DNA of 64,000 nucleotides from Chloroflexota bacterium (lineage in GTDB: Bacteria > Chloroflexota > UBA11872 > UBA12225), in assembly GCA_030447525.1 (NCBI GenBank), contig JAUJOR010000002.1, positions 405,931-469,930 of the forward strand. The letters run 5' to 3'. Below, in pieces: positions 7,789 to 16,460 of the stretch; the stretch's first letter is position 1; each line of letters opens with the position of its first letter. A model generated the notes under the pieces. That model saw only the letters and a program-made list of their open reading frames with translations. It did no database searches and was not told the origin of the DNA. Position numbers and translations under genes: made by a program.

Positions 7789-7952
7789 GGTGCGCGTCCC
7801 TTCGATGTCGTCGCCTCCATAGAGCGTACCAGGTAGTCACGCCAGTCCCGGTACACTCGCCATGCTCGTGGCGCGCTCGTGGCGCCCCTGGCAGCCACCG
7901 GCCGCTAGCGACAGCCACCGGCAAGGCGCAGACGCAGGATGGAGACAGCACC

Positions 7953-8411
7953 ATGGCCGAACCATTGCCCCGGCTAAAGATCCTCGTTCTCCACGGCCCG
8001 AACCTGAACTTGCTCGGGCGGCGGGAGCCTCACATCTACGGGAGCATGACCCTCTCCGAGATCGACGAACGCATCCGCGACCTCGCCACTGAGCTGGACG
8101 TAGAAGTGGCGACCTTGCAGGCAAACCACGAGGGGGCGCTCCTCGACCGGCTGCACGCCGGCATCGACGACGTGGATGGCTGCATCCTTAATCCGGCCGC
8201 CCTGACGCAGTACGGAGTGGGCCTGCATGACTGCATCAAGGCCGTGCCTTTTCCGGTGATCGAGGTGCATCTCTCCAACATCCAGGCCCGCGAGCCCTGG
8301 CGTCGCCAGTCCATCGTCGGCGAAGCGGCCCGTGGGAGCGTTCAGGGGCTGGGCTGGCGTAGCTACACCGCCGCCCTGCGGGCCCTGGTGGAGATCCTCC
8401 GGCAGGGGTAG
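7953..8411 (+). CDS. aroQ: 3-dehydroquinate dehydratase, type II
   Basis: Dehydrates 3-dehydroquinate in the shikimate pathway. 152 aa, starting at ATG 7953 with GGAG upstream; a longer open frame to 7353 is antisense to the amidoligase gene and is rejected. Signature HGPNLNLLGRREP (N-terminal), the lid with YGSMTL (catalytic Tyr), NPAALTQYGVGLHD and the EVHLSNIQAREPWRRQS segment with the catalytic His. No other aro gene is nearby. Confidence 0.96.
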   Translation: MAEPLPRLKILVLHGPNLNLLGRREPHIYGSMTLSEIDERIRDLATELDVEVATLQANHEGALLDRLHAGIDDVDGCILNPAALTQYGVGLHDCIKAVPFPVIEVHLSNIQAREPWRRQSIVGEAARGSVQGLGWRSYTAALRALVEILRQG

Positions 8412-8571
8412 TCCCCGATGAGCCATCCTCAGAGAAGAAGCGACCCGTTACCATTGTGACCGACCCACAAGTGGAAGACGCACGCCCTCCCGGCGCAGCA
8501 GGGCCCCCGGCGCACGGCCAAGGGCGCGGGGGCGCAGGCACCGCGCGGGAGGGTCAGGAGGAGAACCAGGC

Positions 8572-9822
8572 ATGGCCACTACCGTGCAGCGCCCGATGCA
8601 GCCGGACGACCTCGTGAACGCCCTGCCGGCCGTCGAGCCCCTGTTTAGTCGCGTTGCCCCGTCGCTACCCCCGGTGCAGTTCACCGGCTCTGTCGGCTCG
8701 CGCTACAACATGGGGGGCGGCCAGCCGGACCCGGACTCTCTGCCCCGGGGCAGACTGGTCGAGATCACGAGCGAGCTCCTCGCCGGGGAAGAAGGCAAAG
8801 CGGCCTTGATGTACGGCGACGCCTCTGGATACCTTGGCCTGCGCGAGGCCCTGACAGAGAAGCTGCGCCGCTGGGAGCACCTGGAGGTGACCCCGGAGGA
8901 GCTACTCATCGTCAACGGCTCTAACCACGGGCTGGCCCTGGTCGTACAGGCCTTTGTCAACCCGGGTGACGTGGCCCTGGTGGAGGCCCCCACCTTTATG
9001 GGCGGTCTGCGCCCCCTGCGCCAGCTGCAGGCCCGCATCGAGATGGTGCCCCTCGACGATGACGGCATCCAGGTGGACCTCCTGGAGCAGAAGGTGCAGG
9101 CCCTGCGTGACGGCGGCACGCCGGCCAAGCTCCTCTACACCATCCCCAACTTCCACAACCCGGCCGGCGTCGATCTTTCCCTGGAGCGCCGCCGGCGCGT
9201 GGTCGAACTGGCGGAGCGCTTCAACTTCGTCGTCCTCGAGGACGATGCTTACGGCGAGCTGCGCTTCTCCGGGCAGCCGCTCCCTTCACTCTATGGCCTG
9301 GCGCGGAAGGGCCGGGTCGTCCGCTCGGCCACCCTCTCCAAGATACTGGCGGCCGGCCTGCGTGTAGGCTATCTCACGGCCCCGCGTGAGGTCATCGCCC
9401 GTCTCAACAGCCTCAAGCTGGATGGCGGGGCCAGCCCCTTCGTCGGGCGAGTGGCCGCGACCTGGCTGCGCTCTGACCACGACGCCCACGTCCGGCGCCT
9501 GGTTGACCTTTACCGGCGTAAGCGTGATGCCCTGGTGCGGGGCCTGGAAGGGGGATTCGTGGCCGGCGACGCCCTGCGCCCCAGCTGGACGCTGCCGGCG
9601 GGGGGATTCTTTCTCTGGCTTAGGCTCCCCGCGGGCGTCGATTCCCTGAAGGTGGCGGAGGCCGCTTCCGTCCGGGGCGTCGCCTACGTCTCGGGCAGCT
9701 CGTTCTTCGCCGACGGCTCCGGAGCGGATTACATCCGCCTGGCCTGGAGCATGCTCTCGGAGGAGGACCTGGAACAGGCCGGCGCGTTGATCGCCGAGTC
9801 CATCCACCTGGGCGCCGCCTGA
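8572..9822 (+). CDS. PLP-dependent aminotransferase, class I fold (2-aminoadipate/MocR-like)
   Basis: 416 aa, fold-type I aminotransferase. Visible: the N-terminal NMGGGQPDPDSLP, GSNHGLALV (cofactor phosphate region), YTIPNFHNPAG, LEDDAYGELRF, and SATLSKILAAGLRVGYL whose lysine should form the PLP Schiff base. The pattern is that of the LysN/2-aminoadipate and aromatic aminotransferase group that also forms the C-terminal half of MocR regulators, but there is no DNA-binding domain. GGAGGAG precedes the ATG. The exact substrate cannot be fixed. Confidence 0.85.
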   Translation: MATTVQRPMQPDDLVNALPAVEPLFSRVAPSLPPVQFTGSVGSRYNMGGGQPDPDSLPRGRLVEITSELLAGEEGKAALMYGDASGYLGLREALTEKLRRWEHLEVTPEELLIVNGSNHGLALVVQAFVNPGDVALVEAPTFMGGLRPLRQLQARIEMVPLDDDGIQVDLLEQKVQALRDGGTPAKLLYTIPNFHNPAGVDLSLERRRRVVELAERFNFVVLEDDAYGELRFSGQPLPSLYGLARKGRVVRSATLSKILAAGLRVGYLTAPREVIARLNSLKLDGGASPFVGRVAATWLRSDHDAHVRRLVDLYRRKRDALVRGLEGGFVAGDALRPSWTLPAGGFFLWLRLPAGVDSLKVAEAASVRGVAYVSGSSFFADGSGADYIRLAWSMLSEEDLEQAGALIAESIHLGAA

Positions 9823-9986
9823 GCCCGAGCCCGGCCAGACGGGGCGCTGGCCCGGTACCATACGGCAGTCACACCCTGCCCCACACTCCCCCTGCCCTGC
9901 AGGCCCCGTATCCACCCGCATCAATGAGATCGCGCCGGGGGCGCGGTTTGGCGCCTTGACCGGCGAAGGCTACAGGAGGTCGTCCC

Positions 9987-10715
9987 ATGAGCGAGTTTCT
10001 CCACGTCTCCCTGCGCAGCCGGGATCGCGATCTGACGAGTGACTGGTACCAGAAGAATCTGGGCTTCGAAGAGCGCCGCCGGGGTACCACCGGAATCGGC
10101 ACCCAGACGGCAATCCTGGAGCTCCCCGGCAACAAGACCTACATCGAGGTCTCCGACCGCGTGAAGCTAGGGAAAGACTTCGAGATCCCCGAGGGGGCTA
10201 TCGTCCTCCAGTTCACCGTTGCCGACCTGGGTCAGGCCTACCAGCGCCTGCAACAGAACGGGGCGAAGATCCTGGAAGGGGGCTCCGATGCCGGCTACAT
10301 CCTGGTGCAAGACGCCGACGGCTACGAGGTAGAGATCGTCCCAGGGGAACCAGGGAAGTTCAGCTCCTTCGGCATCCGTGTCGCCGACCTGGACAAGAGC
10401 GCCAGGTTCTACGTCGATCACCTCGGCTTCCGCGAGGTCCGGCGCGGAACGTCGGTACGGGGGGAGCGCATCGCCGTGTTGGAGCTGCCGGGGAATGCCA
10501 CTAGCCTGACCCTGCGTCAGGCCCCTTCGGCGGATGGTCCCCTGGGCATTCCCGAAAACCTGATGCATATGGCCTTTCCTGTGTCGGACATGAACCGCTT
10601 CCGGCAAGAGATGACGCAGCGGGGAGTGGACGTCGATCCGGATGGCGAGCGGATGTCCTGGGTGCTCGACCCGGACGGGTACGAGCTGGAGATGATCGAG
10701 CGTCGTCAAGGCTAG
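9987..10715 (+). CDS. VOC (glyoxalase/dioxygenase) superfamily protein, two domains
   Basis: 242 aa with two tandem VOC modules. Module 1 (about 4-115) has WYQKNLGFEERRRG and ends DADGYEVEIV; module 2 (about 122-238) has FYVDHLGFREVRRG and ends DPDGYELEMI. The two modules clearly arose by duplication. Glutamates at the ends are in place, but the histidine ligands are not all evident, so glyoxalase, dioxygenase or resistance activity cannot be chosen. AGGAGG (9973-9978) precedes ATG 9987. Confidence 0.82.
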   Translation: MSEFLHVSLRSRDRDLTSDWYQKNLGFEERRRGTTGIGTQTAILELPGNKTYIEVSDRVKLGKDFEIPEGAIVLQFTVADLGQAYQRLQQNGAKILEGGSDAGYILVQDADGYEVEIVPGEPGKFSSFGIRVADLDKSARFYVDHLGFREVRRGTSVRGERIAVLELPGNATSLTLRQAPSADGPLGIPENLMHMAFPVSDMNRFRQEMTQRGVDVDPDGERMSWVLDPDGYELEMIERRQG

Positions 10716-10969
10716 TCGACCCAGGTGCCGGGCGCGTGACGCCGGCGTGATGGCCAGCCCGGGTGATGCCGAGCGCCCCTGGCCGGCAGAGCGTGTCTTA
10801 GGCTAGGCCGGCCCGATGGGCCCAGCGCCGGTTTACGTCGCGCGCCTCCGGTACCAGGACTCGTACAGTCCCGCGGCCGTCCTGCGGCAGATCCCAACCT
10901 GGGAGACCTACCAGACAACTTCTGCCCAGGTGTACGAGTGCCCGAGGCCGGGGGATTGGGAGTGAGAGA

Positions 10970-10990
10970 GCAGGGCTCGCGGGGCCCTGC
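10970..10990 (+). promoter_or_regulatory. hairpin in 5' leader of class III aminotransferase gene
   Basis: GCAGGGC (10970-10976) pairs with GCCCTGC (10984-10990) across a 7-base loop. It stands just upstream of the ribosome site GGAGGGAGG and could influence translation. I see no known riboswitch in the 290-base spacer. Confidence 0.35.
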
Positions 10991-11005
10991 CATCGGAGGG
11001 AGGCG

Positions 11006-12340
11006 ATGAAGGGCATTGGGGGGCTGGCGCAGGCACGGGGCGAAGCGGACATGCACCGACAGCGCGAGTTGTTGGACCAGGCCGACCGCTACTTGGCCGG
11101 TGGGGGCCTGGGCCTCTTCGTCCTGCCGCCGGAGGTGAACCTGGTCATCGCCGAGGGACGGGGCTCGCGCGTCACCGACGTCGCCGGCCGGGAGTTTATC
11201 GACTACCACCTGGGCTCTGGCCCGGCCCTGCTCGGACACGGGCATCCGGCGATCACGGGCGCCGTGGAGGGGCAGCTGCCCAAGGGGAGCACCTATTACT
11301 TTCTGAACGAGCACGTCCTGCAGCTGGCCCGGCGCCTGGTGCAGGCCGTCCCCTGCGCCGAGCAGGTGCACTTCGCCGGCTCCGGTACCGAGGCCACCTT
11401 TTTCGCCCTGCGTGTCGCCCGCGCCCACACCGGGCGCACCAAGATCCTCAAGTTCGAGGGGGGCTGGCACGGGATGCACGACTACGCCCTGTGGGGCACC
11501 GTGCCGGCGCAGGCCAGCGACTATCCGCGGGCGCGCCCGGACTCGCAAGGCATCCCTGACACCATCGGCGATGAAGTCCTGGTCGCCCCCTTCAACGACG
11601 CCGAGCGGGCCGTCTCGCTGATCGAGCGGCACGCCGGGGAGCTGGCCGCCGTTCTGGTAGAGCCACTGCAACGCGTCCTCGTCCCCCAGCCGGGCTTCCT
11701 GGAGGCGTTGCGTGACGCGACGCGGCGGCTGGGTATCGTCCTGATCTTCGACGAGATTGTGACCGGGTTCCGCATCGCCTGGGGCGGGGCCCAGGAGCGC
11801 TATGGGGTCGTCCCGGACGTGGCCACCTACGGCAAGGCCATGGCCGGAGGATTTCCGATGGCCTGCCTTGCCGGTCGAGCGGATATCCTGGCCCCCCTCG
11901 ACGGCCGGCGAACCGAACGGTCCCGCATGGCCTGGGCGAGTGGCACCCTGAACGGCAACCCCATCAGCGCCGCCGCCGGCGTGGCGGCGCTGGAGGTGTT
12001 GTCACAGCCGGGGGTATACGAGCAGCTACATCGCATCGGGGGGCGCCTGCGCCGCGGGATCGTGGAGGCCGGCCGGCGCCATGGCTTCCCCACCCAGGCC
12101 CTGGGCGAAGACGCCGTGTTCGGGGTGCGCTTCATGGACGAGGAGGCCCCCCGCTCGTGGATCGCCCTCCTGGCCCACGATCGGGCCCTGGGGCTCCGCT
12201 GGGGCATGGAGTGCCTCAAGCGGGGCTTGCTGGTGAACCCAAACGAGAAGTTCTACATCAGCCTGGCGCATACCGACGAAGACGTGGATTGCACGCTCCA
12301 GATCTGTGGGGATGCTTTCGGCGCCTGCGCCCGTGCCTGA
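11006..12340 (+). CDS. class III PLP aminotransferase, glutamate-1-semialdehyde-aminomutase-like
   Basis: 444 aa, fold-type I, class III. Characteristic segments: IDYHLGSGPALLGHGHP, FAGSGTEATFFALRVARA, EGGWHGMHDYA, IFDEIVTGFR (PLP aspartate) and TYGKAMAGGFPMA (catalytic lysine). The overall pattern resembles HemL and related aspartate aminotransferase-family proteins, but the classic HemL N-terminus and tetrapyrrole neighbours are missing, so I do not call it hemL. The ATG at 11006 has GGAGGGAGG just upstream. The spacer to the next gene holds a LexA-like site. Confidence 0.82.
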   Translation: MKGIGGLAQARGEADMHRQRELLDQADRYLAGGGLGLFVLPPEVNLVIAEGRGSRVTDVAGREFIDYHLGSGPALLGHGHPAITGAVEGQLPKGSTYYFLNEHVLQLARRLVQAVPCAEQVHFAGSGTEATFFALRVARAHTGRTKILKFEGGWHGMHDYALWGTVPAQASDYPRARPDSQGIPDTIGDEVLVAPFNDAERAVSLIERHAGELAAVLVEPLQRVLVPQPGFLEALRDATRRLGIVLIFDEIVTGFRIAWGGAQERYGVVPDVATYGKAMAGGFPMACLAGRADILAPLDGRRTERSRMAWASGTLNGNPISAAAGVAALEVLSQPGVYEQLHRIGGRLRRGIVEAGRRHGFPTQALGEDAVFGVRFMDEEAPRSWIALLAHDRALGLRWGMECLKRGLLVNPNEKFYISLAHTDEDVDCTLQICGDAFGACARA

Positions 12341-12378
12341 CGCTGGCCGCAGCCGGTCACTCTTTCCGTGGCACGATT

Positions 12379-12396
12379 CTTGAACTGATGTTCTAG
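12379..12396 (+). promoter_or_regulatory. LexA-like operator (SOS box)
   Basis: GAACTGATGTTC (12382-12393) matches GAAC-N4-GTTC, the LexA operator of Bacillus and Actinobacteria, inside an 18-bp imperfect palindrome. It lies 43 bases before the ATG of the next gene. Whether this organism's LexA uses the same site is an inference. Confidence 0.5.
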
Positions 12397-12435
12397 GGAC
12401 ATAGCTGGCACCGTCGAGAGGAGGCTTGCACTGAG

Positions 12436-12834
12436 ATGGCTATCGAGGACCTGCGCAAGAACGAGATGATGGCCCACTTGCTGGACGCGCTGGACAAAGG
12501 CAAGGACATCGGGCATTACGGTCGCCTGGTGTTCGCCATGGTGGCGCGCCACTTCCTGAGCGAGGATGAGCTGATCCAGTATCTCCAGAAGGACCGTGAC
12601 TTCAACGAGGAGCAAGCCCGCGCCCTGTATGCCCAGGTGCAAGGGCGGGACTACAGCCCGCCGAAGCGGGAAAAGATCCTGGAGTGGCAGCGGCAGCAGG
12701 ACTTCCCCATCATCCCCAATCCGGACGATCCGGATCAGGGCAACGTTTACCGGGATCTGCAGTTCCCGGAGGAGGTGTACGAGCACATCTCCGGCTACCA
12801 TGAGCAGAAGTCGGAGGCCGGCCACAGCGCTTGA
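12436..12834 (+). CDS. conserved-looking 132-aa protein, possible SOS gene
   Basis: Not recognised. It is highly charged and apparently soluble, with a helical N-terminal half (HLLDALDKGKDIGHYGRL, then FLSEDELIQYLQKD) and a proline/aspartate-rich segment (IIPNPDDPDQGNV). A good ribosome site (GAGGAGG) lies upstream of ATG 12436. The LexA-like box at 12379-12396 and the convergent polA gene suggest, without proving, a link to DNA damage. No membrane span, signal peptide or cysteine is present. Confidence 0.75.
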   Translation: MAIEDLRKNEMMAHLLDALDKGKDIGHYGRLVFAMVARHFLSEDELIQYLQKDRDFNEEQARALYAQVQGRDYSPPKREKILEWQRQQDFPIIPNPDDPDQGNVYRDLQFPEEVYEHISGYHEQKSEAGHSA

Positions 12835-12853
12835 GAAGGAGCCACGGGCGTTT

Positions 12854-12912
12854 CCCGGGCCCGCGCCGGCGGGGGGCCTCTGAGGCCCTCCGCCCCGCGG
12901 CGCGGGCCCGGG
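12854..12912. terminator. long imperfect hairpin between convergent genes
   Basis: CCCGGGCCCGCGCCG (12854-12868) is exactly complementary to 12898-12912; the inner part adds GCCTC/GAGGC at the tip. It lies between the stops of the 132-aa gene and polA, where a bidirectional terminator is expected. There is no U-tract on either strand. Confidence 0.6.
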
Positions 12913-12935
12913 CGAGGGACGGCGCCCCGGTGGCG

Positions 12936-15764
12936 CTACTTCGCAGACATCCAATTGGTGCCGGTGCCGACTTCCGCCTTCAGTGGGACACGCAGGGTCA
13001 TGGCCTGCTCCATCTCCTCCCGGATAACGGCGGCGTGCTCCGCTGCCCGGTCGGCGGGTGACTCCAGGACGAGCTCGTCATGGATCTGCAGGAGGAGGCG
13101 TAAGGGAAGGCCGCCGCGGTCGATGCGCCGCTGAACCTTGACCATGGCCACCTTGATCAGGTCGGCGGCGCTCCCCTGCACCACGGAGTTGATCGCCAGA
13201 CGCTCGCCGAGGGCCCGCGTTGTGCCGTTGGGGGATTGCAGCTCCGGGATGCCCCGCCGCCGGCCCAGGATAGTGGTGACGTAGCCGCGCTCCAGGCCAT
13301 GCTGGATGCAGGAGCGTAGGAACGCCTCGATCCCCGGAAAGCGCCGCTTGTAGCCGGCGATCAGCTCCCCGGCGGCGCCAACGTCCAGCCCTTCGATGCG
13401 CCGGGCCAGGCCGAAGGCGGTGACGCCATAGATGATCCCAAAGTTGATCGTCTTGGCCTGGTCCCGCTGCGTCCGAGTTACTACGTCTGGCTCCACGCCG
13501 AAGACCTGGGCCGCTACGGCGGTGTGGATATCCTGGTCACGGTCAAAGGCGTCCACGAGGGCAGGGTCTTGACTCAGGTGGGCCAGCAGGCGTAATTCAA
13601 TCTGCGAGTAGTCGGCGCAGAGGAGGACGTGGCCCGGCGGGGCGAGAAAGGCCCGCCGGATCTGGCGACCAACATCTCGCCGCACCGGGATGTTCTGCAA
13701 GTTGGGGTTCTGAGACGCCAGGCGCCCGGTGGCCGTCACCAGCTGGTGGAAGGTGGAATGGATGCGCCCGGTGGCTGGGTCGATTGATGCCCGCAGATTG
13801 CCCAGGTAGGTGGTGATCAGCTTGTTAAGCTGCCGATACTCGATTACCAGACGCGGCACGCTCGTGCGTGGATCCGAGCCATCCTCCTGAGTGGCCAGGC
13901 GCTCGAGCACCTGGATGTCTGTGGAGCGCCCGGTCTTCGTCTTCTTGCCCGGGGTGAGCCCGAGACGATCGAACAGCACCTCCGCCAGCTGTTTGGGGGA
14001 GTCCAGGTGAAACTCGCCACCGGCAACGGTCTGCACCTCCCGACGCAGCTCGTCTACCCGGCTGCCCAGCCCGGCTCCTTGGCGGAGGAGCTCGGCGCCG
14101 TCGCAGATGATCCCATTGACCTCCATCTCCGCCAGGACGGTGCATAAGGGCCCCTCGACGTCGCTCATCAGCGACATCATCCCCGCCGCCTCCAGCCGTG
14201 GGGCCAGCACCTGGTGGAGCCGCAAGGCGATGTCGGCGTCCTCCGCGGCGTAGCGGGTGATCTCCGCCAGGGGCACCATGTCCATCGTAGCCTGGCCGTC
14301 CCCTTCGCCGATCAGGTCGCTGATGGGGATCATCTGATAGCCGAGCAGCGTGCTGGCCAGGTTGTCGAGCCTGTGGCCGGCCTGGGACGCATCGACGAGC
14401 ATGCTGGCCAGCATGGAGTCGAAGACGACGCCCCGGAGGCGCACGCCCTCGCGGGCCAAGACGCCGGCGTCGAACTTCAGGTTGTGGCCACACTTGGGGA
14501 CGCTGGGGTCTTCCAGCACCGGCCGCAGCGCGCCCAGCACCGTCGCCGTGTCCAGGTGTCCCGCTGTATCCGGCGAGCGCGTGGGGACGTAGACGCCCGC
14601 GCCCGTCTGCCAGGCGAAGCTGAGGCCACACAGGCGGGCGTCCCGCTGCAGGCCGGTGGTCTCGGTGTCGATGCTGACCAGGGGCTGCCGGCGCAGGGTA
14701 GCAACCAGCGCCTCCAGCGCCTCCAGGGTGGTGACTGCGGTGTACTCCCCCAACCCGCCCACGCCATGCGCCTCTAGGGGAGGGGGAGTCCGGGCCGCGG
14801 GGGCCGCGGTGGACACGGCCCCCTCCTGGGTAGCCGGCATCGCCTCCTGGGTAGCCGGCATCGCCTCCTGGGTAGTTGCCCGCCCCTCACCGGCCAGGCT
14901 GCGGACGTCGTCCTGGAAGCGATGGAAGCCGAGTTGTTGAAAGAACGGGATCAGCTTGCCTGGATCGGGTGGCCGGACGCGAGCCGCCTCCAGGGAGAAG
15001 GGGATCGAGGCGTCGCGCTTTAGCGTCACCAGGGCCACGGACAGTGGGAGCTGTGGGCGAGCCCGTTCCAGCGCCTCACGACGCTTGCCCTTGATCTCGT
15101 CCAGGCGCTCGAGGATGCCGGCCAGCGACCCGAATTGCTGCACCAGCTGCGCAGCCGTCTTGGGCCCGATCCCGTCTACCCCGGGGACGTTATCCACGGT
15201 GTCCCCGATCAGGGCGAGGTAGTCGACCACCTGGGCGGGAGTGATGCCCCTGGAGGCCAGGAGGGCAGCAACGTCGATCGTGGTGTCGGTGTGGACATCG
15301 AAGAGCGTGACGCGGTCGCCGAGGAGCTGCTCTAGATCCTTGTCCCTGGAGACGATGCGTACGTCAGTGTCGGCGCAGCCCGGGTCGTCCAGGACGCGCT
15401 GGGTGATGGTGGCGATAACGTCGTCGGCTTCCAGTCCCACCTGGCCGATCACCGGGATGCCGAACAGCTCAATCAGCTCCAGGACGCGCGGGATCTGACT
15501 TGTGAGGTCGTCCGGCGTCGGCCGGCGGGTGCCCTTATACTCCGGGAAGAGGTCGTCGCGGAACGTCTTTCCCGGCGCATCCACGGCGGCCACGACGTGG
15601 CGGGGGCGGTACTGCCCCAGGAGCTTGAGGAGCATGGCCGTGACCCCGAACACGGCGTGTGTCGGCTCTCCCGTGGCCGGGCTATGCATGCCGTTACGGA
15701 TGGCGTAGTAGGCGCGGAATATCTGGGCGTAGACGTCTATCAGGTAGAGCGACTTAGAGCTCAC
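12936..15764 (-). CDS. polA: DNA polymerase I with 5' nuclease and 3'-5' exonuclease domains
   Basis: 942 aa, repair and Okazaki-fragment polymerase. Domain 1 (about 1-290) is the 5' nuclease (FRAYYAIR, GLEADDVIATI, SRDKDLEQLL). Domain 2 (about 350-530) is a 3'-5' exonuclease with all acidic motifs intact (SIDTETTGL, GHNLKFDAGVL, YAAEDADIALRL), so proofreading should work. Domain 3 is the polymerase: DYSQIELRLLAHLSQD, the O-helix AKTINFGIIYG and QIHDELVLE. The linker holds the repeated TQEAMPA, encoded by a 21-bp tandem repeat at 14823-14875. The start at 15764 agrees with the family N-terminus. Confidence 0.97.
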   Translation of the reverse strand: MSSKSLYLIDVYAQIFRAYYAIRNGMHSPATGEPTHAVFGVTAMLLKLLGQYRPRHVVAAVDAPGKTFRDDLFPEYKGTRRPTPDDLTSQIPRVLELIELFGIPVIGQVGLEADDVIATITQRVLDDPGCADTDVRIVSRDKDLEQLLGDRVTLFDVHTDTTIDVAALLASRGITPAQVVDYLALIGDTVDNVPGVDGIGPKTAAQLVQQFGSLAGILERLDEIKGKRREALERARPQLPLSVALVTLKRDASIPFSLEAARVRPPDPGKLIPFFQQLGFHRFQDDVRSLAGEGRATTQEAMPATQEAMPATQEGAVSTAAPAARTPPPLEAHGVGGLGEYTAVTTLEALEALVATLRRQPLVSIDTETTGLQRDARLCGLSFAWQTGAGVYVPTRSPDTAGHLDTATVLGALRPVLEDPSVPKCGHNLKFDAGVLAREGVRLRGVVFDSMLASMLVDASQAGHRLDNLASTLLGYQMIPISDLIGEGDGQATMDMVPLAEITRYAAEDADIALRLHQVLAPRLEAAGMMSLMSDVEGPLCTVLAEMEVNGIICDGAELLRQGAGLGSRVDELRREVQTVAGGEFHLDSPKQLAEVLFDRLGLTPGKKTKTGRSTDIQVLERLATQEDGSDPRTSVPRLVIEYRQLNKLITTYLGNLRASIDPATGRIHSTFHQLVTATGRLASQNPNLQNIPVRRDVGRQIRRAFLAPPGHVLLCADYSQIELRLLAHLSQDPALVDAFDRDQDIHTAVAAQVFGVEPDVVTRTQRDQAKTINFGIIYGVTAFGLARRIEGLDVGAAGELIAGYKRRFPGIEAFLRSCIQHGLERGYVTTILGRRRGIPELQSPNGTTRALGERLAINSVVQGSAADLIKVAMVKVQRRIDRGGLPLRLLLQIHDELVLESPADRAAEHAAVIREEMEQAMTLRVPLKAEVGTGTNWMSAK
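14823..14875. repeat. 21-bp tandem repeat inside polA linker
   Basis: Two full 21-bp units (14823-14843, 14844-14864) plus 11 bases of a third, in frame, encoding TQEAMPA repeats between the 5' nuclease and exonuclease domains. Copy number may vary between strains. Confidence 0.85.
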
Positions 15765-15835
15765 GGCTCAGCCTTCAAGTCAGGTCTCGGCTCGCACACG
15801 GCTGGAGGGGGCCAGGCACGTCCCCGGACCACCGC

Positions 15836-15960
15836 TTACCTCAACGCCCCCTTGCCTTCCAGGTTGCTGAGCCAGCTGCTACTGCCGGCCGGTAAAGCAC
15901 GCAAATACTCATAGCGGCGCTCCAGGGCGCCTACCCTGCATTGTGCACAGCGTGTGGAGG
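15836..15960 (-). other. possible coding remnant without a start codon
   Basis: The minus strand reads CAQCRVGALERRYEYLRAL and further into a TAA at 15836. The composition looks protein-like, but no ATG, GTG or TTG with a ribosome site lies upstream. The rest of the 296-base spacer 15765-16060 shows nothing recognisable. Confidence 0.2.
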
Positions 15961-16060
15961 TAATCCACCCCTCCCGCTGGGAGCGGCGGCCCGCCGGTCC
16001 CGGCGTGGCCCTCGAGGGCAGGCACCTTCGCGGCGGTCGGGCGGCCAGGAGGTCAGTCCG

Positions 16061-16291
16061 TCAGTAGGTCAGTCCGACGGAAGGATCGACGACCACGTTC
16101 TCTTGCCGGCACAAGATCTCCCGCAGGGGGAGGACTTGCTCCACCAGCAGCCGGTGAGCATCCTCGAAGTCTTCGTCTTTGACCACCTCGGCCCGGTGCA
16201 GCTCCAGCAAATCTACGTAGCACTGCCGGAGCTGACGCAGCTCGGCCGGATTGAACTGCAGCTTGTGGCCCGCGCCGGTAGCAAGCTTCAT
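16061..16291 (-). CDS. small protein of unknown function, 76 aa
   Basis: Starts at ATG 16291 with a strong ribosome site (GAGGAGG), which is the main evidence that it is real. The helical, charged sequence contains NPAELRQLRQCYVDLLEL and RLLVEQVLPLREIL; one or two cysteines, no membrane span. I do not recognise it. It stands alone between polA and the acetyltransferase gene on the same strand. Confidence 0.6.
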   Translation of the reverse strand: MKLATGAGHKLQFNPAELRQLRQCYVDLLELHRAEVVKDEDFEDAHRLLVEQVLPLREILCRQENVVVDPSVGLTY

Positions 16292-16460
16292 TGCTTGCGC
16301 CTCCTCAACTCATCGTCTCTGATTCGGTGTGCCGAGCGGCCACTCTGCCGCCGGGTCCGTACTTGCAGTCTAACGCATTTCGCGGCGTTTGGTGCGCCCC
16401 AATCGGCTTCCTCGTTGCAGCCTTGCCCCTGGGCCCCGGGCGCCCTGGCACACGGCGAGG

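Noticed and set aside
7353..7952. N-terminal extension of AroQ
   Set aside because: Antisense to the amidoligase gene; AroQ has its normal length from ATG 7953.
8412..8571. Riboswitch upstream of the PLP aminotransferase
   Set aside because: GC-rich with several possible stems, but no conserved riboswitch motif found by eye.
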